DNA of 64,000 bases, taken from Euglena gracilis (Eukaryota; Euglenida; Euglenophyceae; Euglenales). Of the stretch, positions 1 through 10,430 are shown one piece after another. Position numbers and translations under genes: made by a program. Within the stretch, counting starts at the first letter, position 1, and each line of letters opens with the position of its first letter. The stretch is from the NCBI GenBank assembly GCA_039621445.1, contig CP154954.1, positions 32,775,455 to 32,839,454 of the forward strand, written 5' to 3'. The notes under the pieces were generated by a model. That model searched no databases. It saw only the letters and a program-made list of their open reading frames with translations, and had not been told where the DNA came from.

Positions 1-138
1 AATAATTTTCAAATTGCCTGTGCCCCCCCCCAATATTGAGCCGTCTTGGAGCATTCCCAAAGAATTTCCAGCGCCCGGAGCTCACCCAGGTCTTTTTGCT
101 TCATTTCTGGACTGCCCTGTTTGCCCGCCCCCTCGCAG

Positions 139-300
139 GACCGCTTTGCCCGCCGCCGGGGGAGCCTGCCCCACCTGCGCAGCGAGGACGAGGGGCTGGA
201 GCTGTTCGGCGCCGGCAGCCCCGCCCTGCACAGCCTGGTCTACGCCGCACCGCGGCCCTACCCCATCTCGCCCCCGTTCCACTGCCAGCGTTTCCCCGGT
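139..300 (+). CDS. possible GC-rich exon, unidentified
   Basis: A strongly GC-rich patch sits between T-rich flanks and follows a CCCCTCGCAG acceptor-like sequence. One frame (containing LRSEDEGLELFGAG) is open throughout and reads like ordinary protein rather than translated repeat. No convincing GT donor is seen at the right edge and no domain is recognised. It may be an internal exon or a GC-rich repeat fragment; a similar GC-rich island lies near 62.1 kb. Confidence 0.25.
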
Positions 301-2405
301 CCAAAACGATCCGCTGCACTGGCAGGGGGGAGGAAATGCGTTTCGCATTTTTTTTTTTTTTTTTTTTTTTTTTTGGGAAAAAATTGTTTTTTTTTCGCAT
401 TTTTTCGATTTTTTCGCGCATTTTTTTGCATCTTAAGAATTTCTGGCTTTTTTTATATGTTGCAGTTTCATTTTGGCTTTTTTGATTTTGATTGTATATT
501 ATCAAATTGCTCTTTGACCAATGTTGTATTGACGCTGAGTTATGTTGTTTGATTTGTGCTCTGTTCTGCCCCTTTTTGAAAGAATTTTTTGGCGCATTTT
601 TTCCATTTTCCCACTTTTTTTTACACTTTTGGAGGCATTTTGTCCATATTCAAAAAAAAAGCTTTGGGTGATGAGGTGTGGGTATTCATCCAATGATGAT
701 GAGGACACTAGGGTTTTCAGAGATCGAATCCTACTCCCCTGGTCACAAGTAAGAGGCACCATGGCTGACATTGTTGGTTATGGTGAATAGAGAGTGACGC
801 CTTGCTCATGCATTTTTTTTGGCCAAAAATGCCTTTTAAGTCTTTTTTCCATTAGGAATGTACAAACTCAGCGCATTTTTTGCGCATTTTTTCCGAGGGC
901 CGCCCAGCGCATTCCCCCCCCCCCTGCACTGGTTCAGAAGAAAGGAAGGTGATAAATGAAAAGAAAGCCGGGCAATCGTGTGGAACGGATATACCTGAAA
1001 TGGGTGTGGTGTTCATGGTGCCCATTTTTGTGCGGTGGTTGCTGCGTGTGGTGGCACCACACCGTGGTGGAGTGGTCTTCGTCATGCTTGCGATTGCTGT
1101 CCGGAGACAGTTGGCAGGGTATGAACCATTGGGATGGGCCCCCGGCAGTGTTTCCAGCTCACATCTTGTCTTCGACCCTGGACGCCAAGGGTGTGCTGCC
1201 TGCTTCGCTTTCTTGTCTCATTCTGGGTTGAAGCTGAAAAATGGGGGGGGGATCCATAAATGTCCTATTTTGGGCAAAATTAAGAGTTTGAAGTGAGAAA
1301 TCCCAGATTGCCTTCTTGGCTTGCAAATCCCAAAATGATCCACACACCATTTGGGGTTTATAAATGGCAGGGTTGTGGCGTGGAACAAACAATGTGTGCA
1401 TTCTTGGGGGTGAAGTGGAAATTAAACAACACGCAAAAAAACAATATTTTTTGTTCTGTTTTGTCATTGCTTTGTTCTTTGGACGCTTTCGCCCATCCAT
1501 CCAGGTGATTGGTTTGTCAAACAGTGTTGTGGTTTGTCCATCGTGGAAAGAGTTTTTGAACATCCGATTTGAATCAGCCAATTCCCTTCTCGCAGGGCAC
1601 ATTGGTGAAGGGAGCCCGTCGCAAGCAAGCTGAGTCACCGGGGCAGGCGTTCTTTTGATGACAAAGGGCGGATAGAGGTGTAGCAAAGCTCGGCGCCCAC
1701 TGGCAAATTCACCCCCGCCCCAACTGACACGGGTGGGGGTGCCTTTTTTTTCCAAGGGAGATGGTCAGAATGGGTGAATTTTTTAGTGGGCTGTCCCCCC
1801 CCCCCCCCCGGCCTCATCCCTCCACCCTCGTCGCCCCCCTCTTCCCCGTGTTAACGATAGTTCATTTTTCCATGTTTCATTGCTCTTGAATGTTTTTGAA
1901 GTGTCTATTTTTGGCTATGCCCACAGGCCATTTTCATGTTTTTTTCTGCAAAGAATTTTTCCCTTTTTTGACCCACAAGTGACCCAATATTATTTCCAGC
2001 AAATCCGAACATGCAAAGAGGAACAGGAAAAAAATTTCCAGTTTTGCCCTCCGACACCCCCCCCCCCCATTAAGGTTGAACCCCCCCCAAAAATATGACC
2101 CCCCCTGGCCGGTCCAAGCAAAAAGCCATGAAATGGAACCCACCCCCCCCCCGGCCTCATCCCTCCACCCAACCTTGTCGCCCACCCCTCTTCCCCTGTT
2201 TAACGATAATTTGGGACAGACCCCCCCTGCTCGGCCCGCCAAACGCCGGATTTTTGAAAAAATGCGGACCTTTTTGGGGGGATAAAAAATCTGCCCATTT
2301 TGGGGACAGTTTTCACACAATTCAGCATAGTTCAATTAGTAAAGCAGTCCTCAGATATTCAGTCTGGCGCGAGCGCCCGAATTATCTTCCATAGTAACAA
2401 TTGGT

Positions 2406-2440
<35 letters not shown>
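301..2440. other. T-rich and G/C-tract spacer without a recognisable gene
   Basis: This stretch has long T runs (about 350-375 and 2413-2440), scattered TTTTCGCATTTTT motifs and C or G runs of 8-12. Two near-identical short blocks, at about 1795-1835 and 2145-2200, share GGCCTCATCCCTCCACCC and CTGTTTAACGATA-like text, so a local duplication is present. Open frames here are short, overlap on both strands and match no family I know. Confidence 0.5.
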
Positions 2441-2444
<4 letters not shown>

Positions 2445-2456
2445 ATATCTCCTATG

Positions 2457-2609
2457 GTGGCCACCAGACATTCATTTAGTGTGGTACACCAAGGTGTGGT
2501 TCACTGTGGACACCAAAAATTTTTTTGTGGTTCACCTGTGGACACCAAAAAAAAATTTGTGGTTCGCACGTCTTTTGTAAACCACACTAAATGAACGTCT
2601 GGTGGCCAC
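2457..2609. mobile_element. 153-bp MITE with 29-bp terminal inverted repeats
   Basis: The two ends are inverted copies of each other: GTGGCCACCAGAC at the left and its complement at the right, matching over 29 bases with one mismatch (CATTC versus CGTTC). The middle is made of short repeated CTGTGGACACCAAAAA units and has no ORF. No target-site duplication of more than 2 bp is evident, so the superfamily cannot be assigned. Confidence 0.7.
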
Positions 2610-2610
2610 T

Positions 2611-2980
2611 GCCTCAGCTTGCCATCAACCCCCATCCATCCCTGCAACAGACCCACCCATCTCTCCGGGGGCAGTGCTGGAGATGCCCATCGCCAGCCAT
2701 TTGGCCACCACCCCTGCCATCCATGGGCACTTGCGCTCCATGGCAGAGAGCTTCTCTACCGCAAACCACAGGCTCCTGCCGAATTATGGTGCGGTTCTTT
2801 ACGTGTTTTTTCCATGTTTTTCCATCATCAGGCAGCCGAGAGTGTTTACGTGCCTGATGCAGTGAGGTTCTAAGAATCGCAGGAATGCAATGCACATGCC
2901 TTGCCAAAAAATCACATAGACCTCGTTCTGGATGTATTGTTTTGTTCAAAAAATTGCCAGAAGCTGTCCCCAGTTTTCCA
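2611..2980. other. gene-free stretch with a weak exon-like frame
   Basis: Between the MITE and the next repeat a plus-strand frame (about 2650-2790, containing LEMPIASHLATTPAIHG) is open between a CAACAG acceptor-like site and a TATG/GTGCGG donor-like site. A 227-codon minus-strand frame also crosses it. Neither shows a domain. I can support only the possibility of a short exon. Confidence 0.2.
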
Positions 2981-2984
2981 ACTC

Positions 2985-3360
2985 CCGTCTTATGTATTTT
3001 TCTGAGCAAAATAAGTCGCATGCCACACAGCATTGGTGCGGTGCTTGGGTCTCGTTTCAGGGGAGGCTCCCTCTGCAAATTTTTTTCCACACATCCCTTA
3101 TTTGCGCACTGACCATATGCAAGTGAATGCAGGCCACCATACCAAAAACACATGCCATCCATGCGTGGATGTTGATAGCAAAAAATTTCCAAAACATCAG
3201 AATTTACGTAGATGTATTTTTCTGAGCGAAATCCACACATGCCTAAAAAGATGTGTTTGTTTTGTCGTTTTATGTTTATTTTTCTGTATTGTCGCATCCC
3301 TTGGTGCGGTTGTTTTCTCGTTTCAGGGGAGGCTCCCTCTGTTTTTCTTCACCCCAACAA
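2985..3360. repeat. diverged tandem duplication
   Basis: ATGTATTTTTCTGAGC occurs near 2991 and again near 3212. Each copy is followed by a TTGGTGCGGT segment and then by TCTCGTTTCAGGGGAGGCTCC (at about 3050 and 3318). The order is the same in both, so a unit of roughly 220-270 bp was duplicated in tandem and has since diverged. Confidence 0.6.
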
Positions 3361-3589
3361 TCACACCAACAACATTATTTCCTGACAGGGCCACGGGACC
3401 ATATGAGGCGGGAAGTTTTTTTTTGCTGAGGATTTTTTTGCAGGCCTAATTGACGTTTGGGCTGGTTTGGCAATGATCCAACGATGCCAAATGAGGTCTC
3501 CCCTGTGTGGATTGTTTTCCCTGAGGATTTCAAATTCTCCCCCGTTTCTTATGGATGTTTTTGGTTGATTATGTTGGGACCAGTCAATT

Positions 3590-3890
3590 TTTTAAGCACT
3601 GGCCGACCCCCCCCCCCCCCGGGGGGTGACTGGTTTTTTCAGAGTGACTGACTGGTTTTTGGCCCTCCCCCCCTCCCCCCTGGAGGGTGGTCGGCCAAAA
3701 ATGGGTTGACCCCGGCGCCGGAAAAAATTTTTTGGCCTAAAGTGACTGGAAAGTGGCCGACCCCCCCCCCCCGGGGGGGGGGTAGTGACTGGCTGGTTTT
3801 CCCAAAATGAGTGACTGATTGGATTTTAAAAAAAAAAGTGGAGTGACCCCCCTCCCCCCCCCCCCCCGGGGGGGTCGGTAAAAAAAAATT
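3590..3890. repeat. G/C-tract repeat cluster with GTGACTGACTGG modules
   Basis: Runs of C then G (CCCCCCGGGGGG) alternate with GTGACTGACTGGTTTT or its complement several times in 300 bp. The same module recurs inside the hAT-like element at 62.8-63.1 kb and beside a matching element end at 33.7 kb. This cluster is therefore probably fragmented non-autonomous element material. Confidence 0.5.
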
Positions 3891-3892
3891 GT

Positions 3893-4040
3893 ATGGTTGG
3901 GACCAGGGCGGTCCATGAGGGACAGGATATTTTTTTTCCTTCGTCAACCCGGTTTTGCAAAAATATGACCATTTTTGGCCATATTTTTTCCTGTGAATTT
4001 TGCATTGAATGTGCTGGGACAGGAAGTTTCACAAAGAAAA
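3893..4040 (-). repeat. family E dispersed repeat, minus orientation
   Basis: Read on the minus strand it carries the family core: CCAGCACATTCAATGCAAAAT-like text, an internal TGGCCAAAAATGG segment and a CCTGTCCCTCATGGACCGCCC-like end. Best full copies are at 41.4, 45.9 and 47.0 kb. No ORF. Confidence 0.55.
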
Positions 4041-4680
4041 CAGAAGGTTGTGCTGTCCACGCCAGGGCGGTGCTTGAGAGTGCAAAGGGGAAAGGGACCG
4101 TGGTCCGACGTTGATGATTGGCGAGAGGCAAAGGGCCAGGAGGGTGCCAAGGGTCGGCCGCACGGTGACTGAATCCCCTCCCCGCCGTGGCAACCACGCC
4201 AGAATGGCAGCAGGGGTCGCATTCAACCAAAGCAGCCGTAAGCGCATCTGTGGTTCCATTGAGGTTGGGTTCAAACCCTCATTACGGGGTACGGGGTTCA
4301 GGTGGGGGTGCCCCCCCTCCTCCTGGACCAGAGGAGGGTCCAGACCACCTCCCCCCACCTGCCAAGGGGGTCTGGGTACCTGGGACCCCAAAAAATCAAC
4401 ATTTTCCTTCCGTGCTTTGCGGCGAAATTTTTTTGTTTTTCTCACAGGTTTTTGTTGACAAATGCCCAAAATGGCAATTTCGGCCATTTTCAGGGGCCAA
4501 AATTTTTTCGGCCCAGCTCTGTTCTTTGCACTCTTTGCCCTCATTTACATCGAATGCCTTGGGTGTTTGGGTTGGGGCAGGGTTTTGGGGGGGGGGGCAG
4601 AGGGGGTGGTTTTTTGACAGAAGCAGGTGGGTGACCCCCTGGGGGTCACCAAGTTGACCCGGCTTTGCTTTTTTTGTGAG

Positions 4681-4784
4681 GAAGAGCTGGTCACCTTCTT
4701 GAGCCCAACGCGTTGTATTCCCTTGTTGATGAGTATGCAGACGGGGCAATGTGCAGTGAGGATGAAGATGGCGTGGACGATTAG
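4681..4784 (+). CDS. possible terminal exon with acidic C-terminus
   Basis: After a pyrimidine run ending TTTTTTTGTGAG, a frame beginning with two leftover bases reads RAGHLLEPNALYSLVDEYAD and ends in SEDEDGVDD before TAG at 4782-4784. An acidic C-terminal tail is common in real proteins and unlike the translated repeats nearby. I do not recognise the family, and no upstream partner exon was found with confidence. Confidence 0.35.
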
Positions 4785-5590
4785 TGCGCAGAAAGTTTTC
4801 CCTCAACGGTTGACTTGTTCAGTATGATTTCTCCAGGCTTTTGCTTTCTTTTGGGATTTTCTTTCAAGGAACCCACAACTGGAGCGAAATTTGAAAGTCG
4901 AGTTTTGGGTGGATGGGGGGAAGGCAGACGCACGTCCACGCAGAAGGGGCAGTCGTGCACGGGGGGGTCCGCCAGGGTCGGACCCACCGCTGCCCAACAC
5001 CTGTCCTGCCCACCCCGAGGGGGTGACTGGCTGATTTTTTGGCACTCCAAGGAAGGACGACGAGGGCGACGCAAAAAAGAGGGGCTAGGCAGGGGGGGGG
5101 GAATTATGCGGTCCGCATTATTCCGCATTTTTTTTGTAAATTTTCTGCATTTTCGCATTTGACCACATTTTTTCCGCATTTTTCCGCATAATTTCCGCAT
5201 TTTCCGCATTTTTCCGCATAATTACTGCATTTTTTCGCATAATTTCCACATTTTTTGTGAATTTTTTACGTTTCAGGTCAATTACAAGGGTCATTGTTTC
5301 CCCAATATGTTGGAGCACAAGTGCTCGTCTTTTCATCTCTCTGTTTTATGCATAATTTGTGCTTTGTTTTTGCATTTTTGTGACTTCTGGAAAGCTTGGG
5401 CATCGGTGATGGGAATCAAATAGCATCGGGACCCTGCATATTGTGAGGTAGAAAATGTATCTATCCTCTCCATGTGACCTGGGACTCCACAGAATTTCGG
5501 CATATTTTCCGCATTTTTCCGCATAATTTGCGCATAATTTCCGCATTTTTCCCCCGCCTGCCAGACCGCATAATTTCCCCCCCCCCTGGG
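4785..5590. repeat. TTTCCGCA minisatellite and flanking spacer
   Basis: At 5105-5250 and again at 5500-5575 the DNA is built from irregular units of TTTCCGCA, CATAATTTCCGCA and CATTTTTCCGCA. The complementary form (ATTGCGGAAAA) recurs at 61.59-61.65 and 61.98-62.06 kb. Long minus-strand frames here encode Met-Arg-Lys-Asn repeats that are by-products of the satellite. No gene is supported. Confidence 0.6.
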
Positions 5591-5785
5591 CTTGCTTCTT
5601 TTGCCGGCGTGTTGATTGTTTTTTGACGGGGTCTCGGACTCCCACGACACGGGAGGGGGGGGCCAAGAGGGCGAGGCACAAGAAGATGGTGAGTGGTCTT
5701 TCTTGCTGCGCCGGAACTGGCGGAGGGGTCCCCTGTCCGGACACCTCGGGCTCCGCACTTTACCATTGTGAGGCCATGCCCTGCT

Positions 5786-6151
5786 CTCGCACTCCTCCGG
5801 GGCAAACCGGCAGGGGAGGAAGGGACACCGGGGGCGAGGCGCAAAGGCCTTGTGAGGCCATGCATTGCTCGCCGGCGGTGTTGTTTGGGTGCGTTGGGTT
5901 GGGAGGTCCCGCTTAGTGCCGCCTCGCCGGAGTTGGCTGACGATGCTGCTCCGACTTGGCGACATGGCTTCTTGCCCCTGGGGGGGAGGGGGGGGAGACG
6001 GAGGTCCCCCCCCCCCTGGCCCCCACTTCTGACCGAGGTCTTTTGAAGACAAATTTTCTTTTACGGGTGGGGGGGTCGGGCTCACAAGGTCTTTGTGCTT
6101 CGCCCTCGGTGTCCCTTCCTCCCTTGTCGGTTTTCCTCGAGGGAGTACGAG
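5786..6151. repeat. internal inverted repeat of DIRS copy 1
   Basis: Two arms of about 70 bp (5786-5855 and 6081-6151) are inverted copies. They contain GGAAGGGACACCG and a CTCGTACTCCC or CTCGCACTCCT edge, with CTCACAA at the other edge. The same arm pair is present in copies 2 (14.39-14.76 kb) and 3 (33.11-33.48 kb). DIRS elements are known to carry inverted and internal complementary repeats used to close a circular intermediate; I infer this role here. Confidence 0.65.
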
Positions 6152-7112
6152 ACGCCTCGGGCTCCGCACTTTGCCCTTGTGAAGCTAGATTGTGCACTGA
6201 AATCAGGGGGGCCAGGGCATTTTCTAAGGCACCTTGGGCACCAAGTCGTTGATAATGGGCTGTAAAATCCTCCAACCCCCTCCACCGGCCAGTTTCACAC
6301 ACTTCTTGGGCTGAAGCCCAATTTTTTTAGTAAACCAACCCCTGCTCCTCTGGTGGAGTGGGCCCCCCACACCAGGGGGGGTACCCCTTGCTGGGCCAAA
6401 AAGTCTTTTGTGAGAGAAGCAATGGTGTCTGCACTTATGGCCCTGAAGGGGGGTTTTAATGAAATTTGGCCCCCTGGTATGACGAATAAACGTGTAGCAG
6501 CTGCATAGCACATCATTAAAAGAAATGGGCTTATTTGGGGACACTGGGGTATGGACACCACCCTTTCCCACCTATGGAATTTCTGTCCTTTACGCTTAAT
6601 CTTGATTTAGGGTGCCCTACCAACACACTGGTGGTTCGTTTTACTTTTGCCAAGTCTGAGGATCGGTATAAACAGAGGATTTGTGAGCAAAAAATCAGTT
6701 ATGTACGCAATGTACAAATATCAGTGGGCATGGGCGCCTTTGCCAGCCTCAGTAGGATTGGGGGTGGATCCCAAAATGCACCATACTTCTCCAGGTTTTG
6801 GTTCCAAAGCCTCTTGTAGGTGGTTAACAGGGTGTGGAATCTCAGCCCACCAAACCCAGGAATCAAAAGCATAGCACAATATGCATTACGGGCTTTGGCC
6901 TGGGAAAATTGGAATAATTGAATTGAAGCGTCAGCCACTTGGTCTGTGGTGGCTTCGGGGGGGGCACCCCCATGTGTTCCAAAATGACCCACAGAAGTGC
7001 AAAAGCACTCTGATAACGTTTTAGGCTGGGGTTTCTCCCCAGGAAATCGTCAATGGCCTGAACCTGAATTTGTTTCCCCTCCAAAATTTGCCTGAGCAAA
7101 TCATGCAAAACA
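6150..7112 (-). pseudogene. tyrosine recombinase remnant of DIRS copy 1
   Basis: The minus-strand frames match the recombinase region of copy 2 piece by piece. The N-terminal part contains LHDLLRQILEGKQIQ and RYQSAFALLWVILEHMG; the C-terminal part continues after frameshifts. Tyrosine recombinases of DIRS elements join a circular DNA copy into the genome without making a target duplication. Several frame changes exclude function. Its 5' boundary is the inversion junction near 7112. Confidence 0.7.
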
Positions 7113-7992
7113 GGGACCCCATTTCCCAGGAAATCAAAGCCAAATTGAAGGAAATAAAAATTGTGCTGGACTCCTGGGTGGGCAGACCTTTCCCCCAAAA
7201 TGCAACCAGAGAGTTGCACTCAGACAGCAGCACCCATGCCTCGGGGGGGCTGACACATCCACACAGGAGAAACTGTGCAGGAATTTTGGAGAAAAGACTC
7301 TTTTTTGCACATAAATGTAAAGGAGGTCAGTGCAGCAATCAGCACTGTGAAAAGTTTTAGCAAACCTGGGGAAACAACCTGGGGAAAAGTTTCTTTGTCA
7401 GCGGACAACCAGGTAATTTGCCATTACCTGACAAAAAGAGGGGGCAGAAAGGACCCATTCAACCAAATGCTGAGACCATTTTTCAAAAAGTGCATGGAAA
7501 AACAAGTAAACCTTCAAGTAAATTGGGTACCTTCAAAGGAATGCCTGGCAGACCCCATAAGCAGATGGGAATTGGACAGGGGGGATTATTCTTTAGACCA
7601 CCAAATTTTTCACTGGCTAAGACAGCATTTCCAAAACTTCATTCAGCTGGAAAAGGATTTATTTGCATCCCCGGGCAACAAAAAACTGCCCAATTTTGTG
7701 GCCAGGAGGCCCAACTGGGCGGCCACAGCAGTAAATGCATTACAATGTCCACTGGACAACATGGGGGATCTTTATGCAAACCCCCCCTGGTCAATAATTC
7801 AACAAATCCTACCCAGGTTGAAAATGTTTCCCCAGACCAAAGTTTTGATGGTCACCCCCTACTAGGATTCAGCCACGTGGTGGCCCCAATTAATAAAAAT
7901 GAAAGTTCCAGGGACCGCCTGCCTGAAAATCACCTCCTACAGGGGCATGTTCACCAATTGCAGGGGGGAAAAAATGCCACCCCCCCAGGTGG
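7113..7992 (+). pseudogene. RNase H and methyltransferase-like segment, inverted within DIRS copy 1
   Basis: The plus-strand frame 7275-7865 contains FLHINVKEVSAAISTV, SLSADNQVICHYLTKRGGRK and WVPSKECLADPISRW, the usual layout of the RNase H domain that follows RT in DIRS-type elements. Further on, ANPPWSIIQQILPRL has an NPPW motif like motif IV of amino-methyltransferases, which some DIRS elements encode. The order in copies 2 and 3 is RT, this segment, then recombinase, all on one strand. Here only this 880-bp piece is reversed. Confidence 0.75.
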
Positions 7993-8860
7993 CGTTTTGA
8001 GTCCCAGGGGGCTGTGGACTTTGCCACCAAAAAATTTGCCAGGGCATCTGTAAAAGCTCTTAAAAAGGGCAGGGCCAATTTTTGACCCAAAATGGCAGCC
8101 AGCTGCCTTTTTGACATGCAATCTTTTTTCACAACTTTTCCCAGCTCCTTTTTTATGGTTTTGACTTTCTGGGGGGGCACCTGTAACTTTCCTTCCTGGA
8201 AGTTTAGTTGAAAACGCAGATGGGTTACCACTTGGGTTGGCTGGAGGGTAGACGTTCTCACATTGATTTTGAACTGAACTCAGTAAATCTTTGACGACTG
8301 TGTTCAGGTGATTTTGTAAAATGTTTTGGGTGGGGGCCACCAGCAAAATGTCGACCAGGAAAACAAACACCTGGATGCCCCTTTTTCTCCAAAGTTTTTC
8401 GAAAGTTTCCATGACTGACATGAAAACTTGGGGCATTACATTTAGCCCAAAGCAGCCTGTTTGAAATTCCCAGGTCTGCCCCCCTACCTGATGCCTTAAA
8501 AATGGCCTTAGGCCTGGACTTACTGGAATATGAAAATAGGCATCCTTTATGTCTGCTTTTGTTGCCCAGTGGCCTTTTTCCAAGAATGGAAAAATGTCTT
8601 GGATGTGATCCAACACATCAAATGCTGGGTTTCTGAATCCCAACAGCAGAATTTTTTCTGCCTGGTTCAGGTCCAAGTTGGCTCCGGGTTTTGGGTGGGT
8701 GGACAATTTTGGGGGATTTACCCAGGGGGGTTGAATTCCATTTTTGATCAACTGACATGTTGCTGGGGGGGGGGGGCATGTTTTGACCACCATTTGAGAC
8801 TTTTTTGAAGTCTCTGGTACAGGGGGGTGTTCCCCCATTTTTCCTCCATGGAATGTATTT
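7993..8860 (-). pseudogene. reverse transcriptase remnant of DIRS copy 1
   Basis: The frame includes TKADIKDAYFHIPVSPGLRP (motif A region) and GCFGLNVMPQVF (motif B). In motif C the catalytic Y-x-D-D is replaced by FLVD followed by ILLVAPT, so catalysis is lost. Compared with copies 2 and 3, a block of roughly 45-50 codons after AEKILL is missing, which removes part of the fingers. The frame ends at STAPWDSK, precisely where the inverted segment begins. Confidence 0.8.
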
Positions 8861-8949
8861 TGCCAACTGCATGATTTTCTGGTGGCTGGGTGGGGGGTGT
8901 TGGACATTTCACAGCCCCTAGAGCCCCTAGGGCTTGAGGGATGTGCACG

Positions 8950-9940
8950 CACTCTCTCCCTCTCTTCTCACACTCTCTCTGGAGCATCTTGTAGTTGGAA
9001 CACATACCATAGGGCTTACTGCCCCTTATTTGCCTACTGGCCTTCTTGATGTTGATGGTTTTGGTAGCCATACCATAGGGGGGCCACTGTGGGTCCCCCC
9101 TTGTTGATTGAGCAGGAATAAATGCTGGTCGGGAGTCTTCCCCTTCCTGTTCCTCCTGGTTGGCCCTTGGGGGGCCATCTTCCTCCTGGGGCTGGGCAGG
9201 AGGCTGCCCATTTAAATACAAAGCCCTTTCAGGGCTGGCGCTTAGCTTCGGGGCGCCTGGTGATGGTCCCTTCTTGTGATCTTATTGGAATTGATCTTCT
9301 TATTGATATTTCTGGCCCCAGTGGCCTTGATGATAACTTGAAAGGCCCCAATGGCCTGATTGGTTTCTGGGTCGCCATGCAGGGGTTCTTGGGTCCCCAC
9401 CCTTGACCCCTGAGGGGTGGTGTGAATGAGAAAGGGTGCGGATGGTGTGTTTGACCTTTTCTGCCCCTGCCATGTCCTGTGGGCCCTTGGAGCTGGTGGC
9501 TACCTTGGCCTTTGTTCCAGCTATTTCTGCAAATGCAGGTGCCGTCATGGCTGGTTGTGCCGTCATTGCCTTTGTTGCCTTCATGGCCTGTGCGGTTTTG
9601 GCTGCCATAGCCCCGCTTGAACTCAATGTGTTGTTTTGCAATGTGGAATGCATCTTGTGATCTGGACTGTGAGCCCCCATGGCCCTGGTTGCAATGGCTG
9701 TAGTGGCCTGCTGGCGGTTGCCTCAGCCCCTTGCGGGGTCTTCTGACCACTGCTGCCAGGCTCCGTGACCATCACTTTGGGGGGTCTGAGTGTTGAAAAT
9801 TTCTTTTGGGGTACTTTTTTTTGGGCAATGGGCAGCCACGTTTTGCAACGGTCGGTCCGCGTCGTCAGGTTGTCCAGCTGCTTCGGCTGCTCCAGTTGAA
9901 GGTCTCCAGAGCTGTGCTTCTTTGAAATTGCATCTTTCAT
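8950..9940 (-). pseudogene. gag-like ORF remnants of DIRS copy 1
   Basis: Overlapping minus-strand frames start near 9940 (MKDAISKKHSSGDLQLEQ) and continue with low-complexity A/T/K- and P/Q-rich sequence down to about 8950. Their position upstream of RT equals that of the first ORF in copy 2. No zinc knuckle is seen. The sequence is degenerate and its identity as gag rests on position. Confidence 0.5.
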
Positions 9941-10060
9941 TTAAATCCTTTCAAAAAAAATCAACAATTTTTGCTACTTGATTCTACACGAGCACGTCTT
10001 TCCGTATAGTAGAATTAAATTGTTTGACTTCTTCTTCTTTCAATTGATTTGGCAATCGAA

Positions 10061-10325
10061 GTTCCTTTGTTCTGGGTGTCGAATGGCAAATTAGGAATCA
10101 GCCAACTCCGGCGAAAAATCATAACCCAACACACCCAAACAGTCCAAACAACACCGCCGGCAAGCAAGGCATGGCCTCACAAGGGCAAAGTGCGGAGCCC
10201 GAGGTGTCGCCGGCGGTTTGTTGTGCTTGCTTTGGTGCACTGGGTTAGGAGGTCCCGCTTAGTGCCTTTTTTCGCCGGAGTTGGCTGATTCCTAATTTGC
10301 CCTTCGACACCCAGAAGAAAGGAAC
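10061..10325. repeat. 265-bp palindrome at the junction of DIRS copies 1 and 2
   Basis: The left arm starts at GTTCCTTTGTTCTGGGTGTC and the right arm ends with its near-perfect complement at 10325. Arms of about 100 bp contain CAGCCAACTCCGGCGA and CACTAAGCGGGACCT-like text and surround a spacer of about 50 bp (CCTCACAAGGGCAAAGTGCG). Parts of the arm recur near the 3' ends of copies 2 and 3 (AACTCCGGCGAGGCGGCACT), so this is DIRS terminal sequence. Transcription-oriented elements diverge from its centre. Confidence 0.8.
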
Positions 10326-10430
10326 AGAGTCTAGAACGAAGACGAACCAAGAGAAGAAGTCAATATCAAACGAATATCTGGAAGGACACGAAGCCTACGG
10401 AACATCGATGTACAATTTACATTTTACAAT

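Larger units (their letters stand above)
5600..10193 (-). mobile_element. DIRS-like retrotransposon, copy 1 (internally rearranged)
   Basis: On the minus strand the parts run gag-like (9.94-9.0 kb), reverse transcriptase (8.86-7.99 kb), a segment with RNase H that is inverted relative to everything else (7.11-7.99 kb, plus strand), tyrosine recombinase (7.11-6.15 kb) and an inverted-repeat region (5.79-6.15 kb). The same order without the inversion is seen in the copies at 10.2-14.8 and 26.5-33.5 kb. The element is dead: the RT active site is altered and frames are broken. Its 5' end lies in the palindrome shared with copy 2; the 3' limit is approximate. Confidence 0.85.

Noticed and set aside
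2614-3297. 227-codon minus-strand ORF
   Set aside because: It crosses the tandem duplication and exon-like plus-strand sequence, has erratic composition and no motif; I could not support it as a gene.
4245-4290. GGGTTCAAACCCTC resembling a Pol III B box
   Set aside because: No A box at tRNA spacing and no cloverleaf around it.
5118-5336. Met-Arg-Lys-Asn repeat protein on the minus strand
   Set aside because: A by-product of the TTTCCGCA minisatellite.
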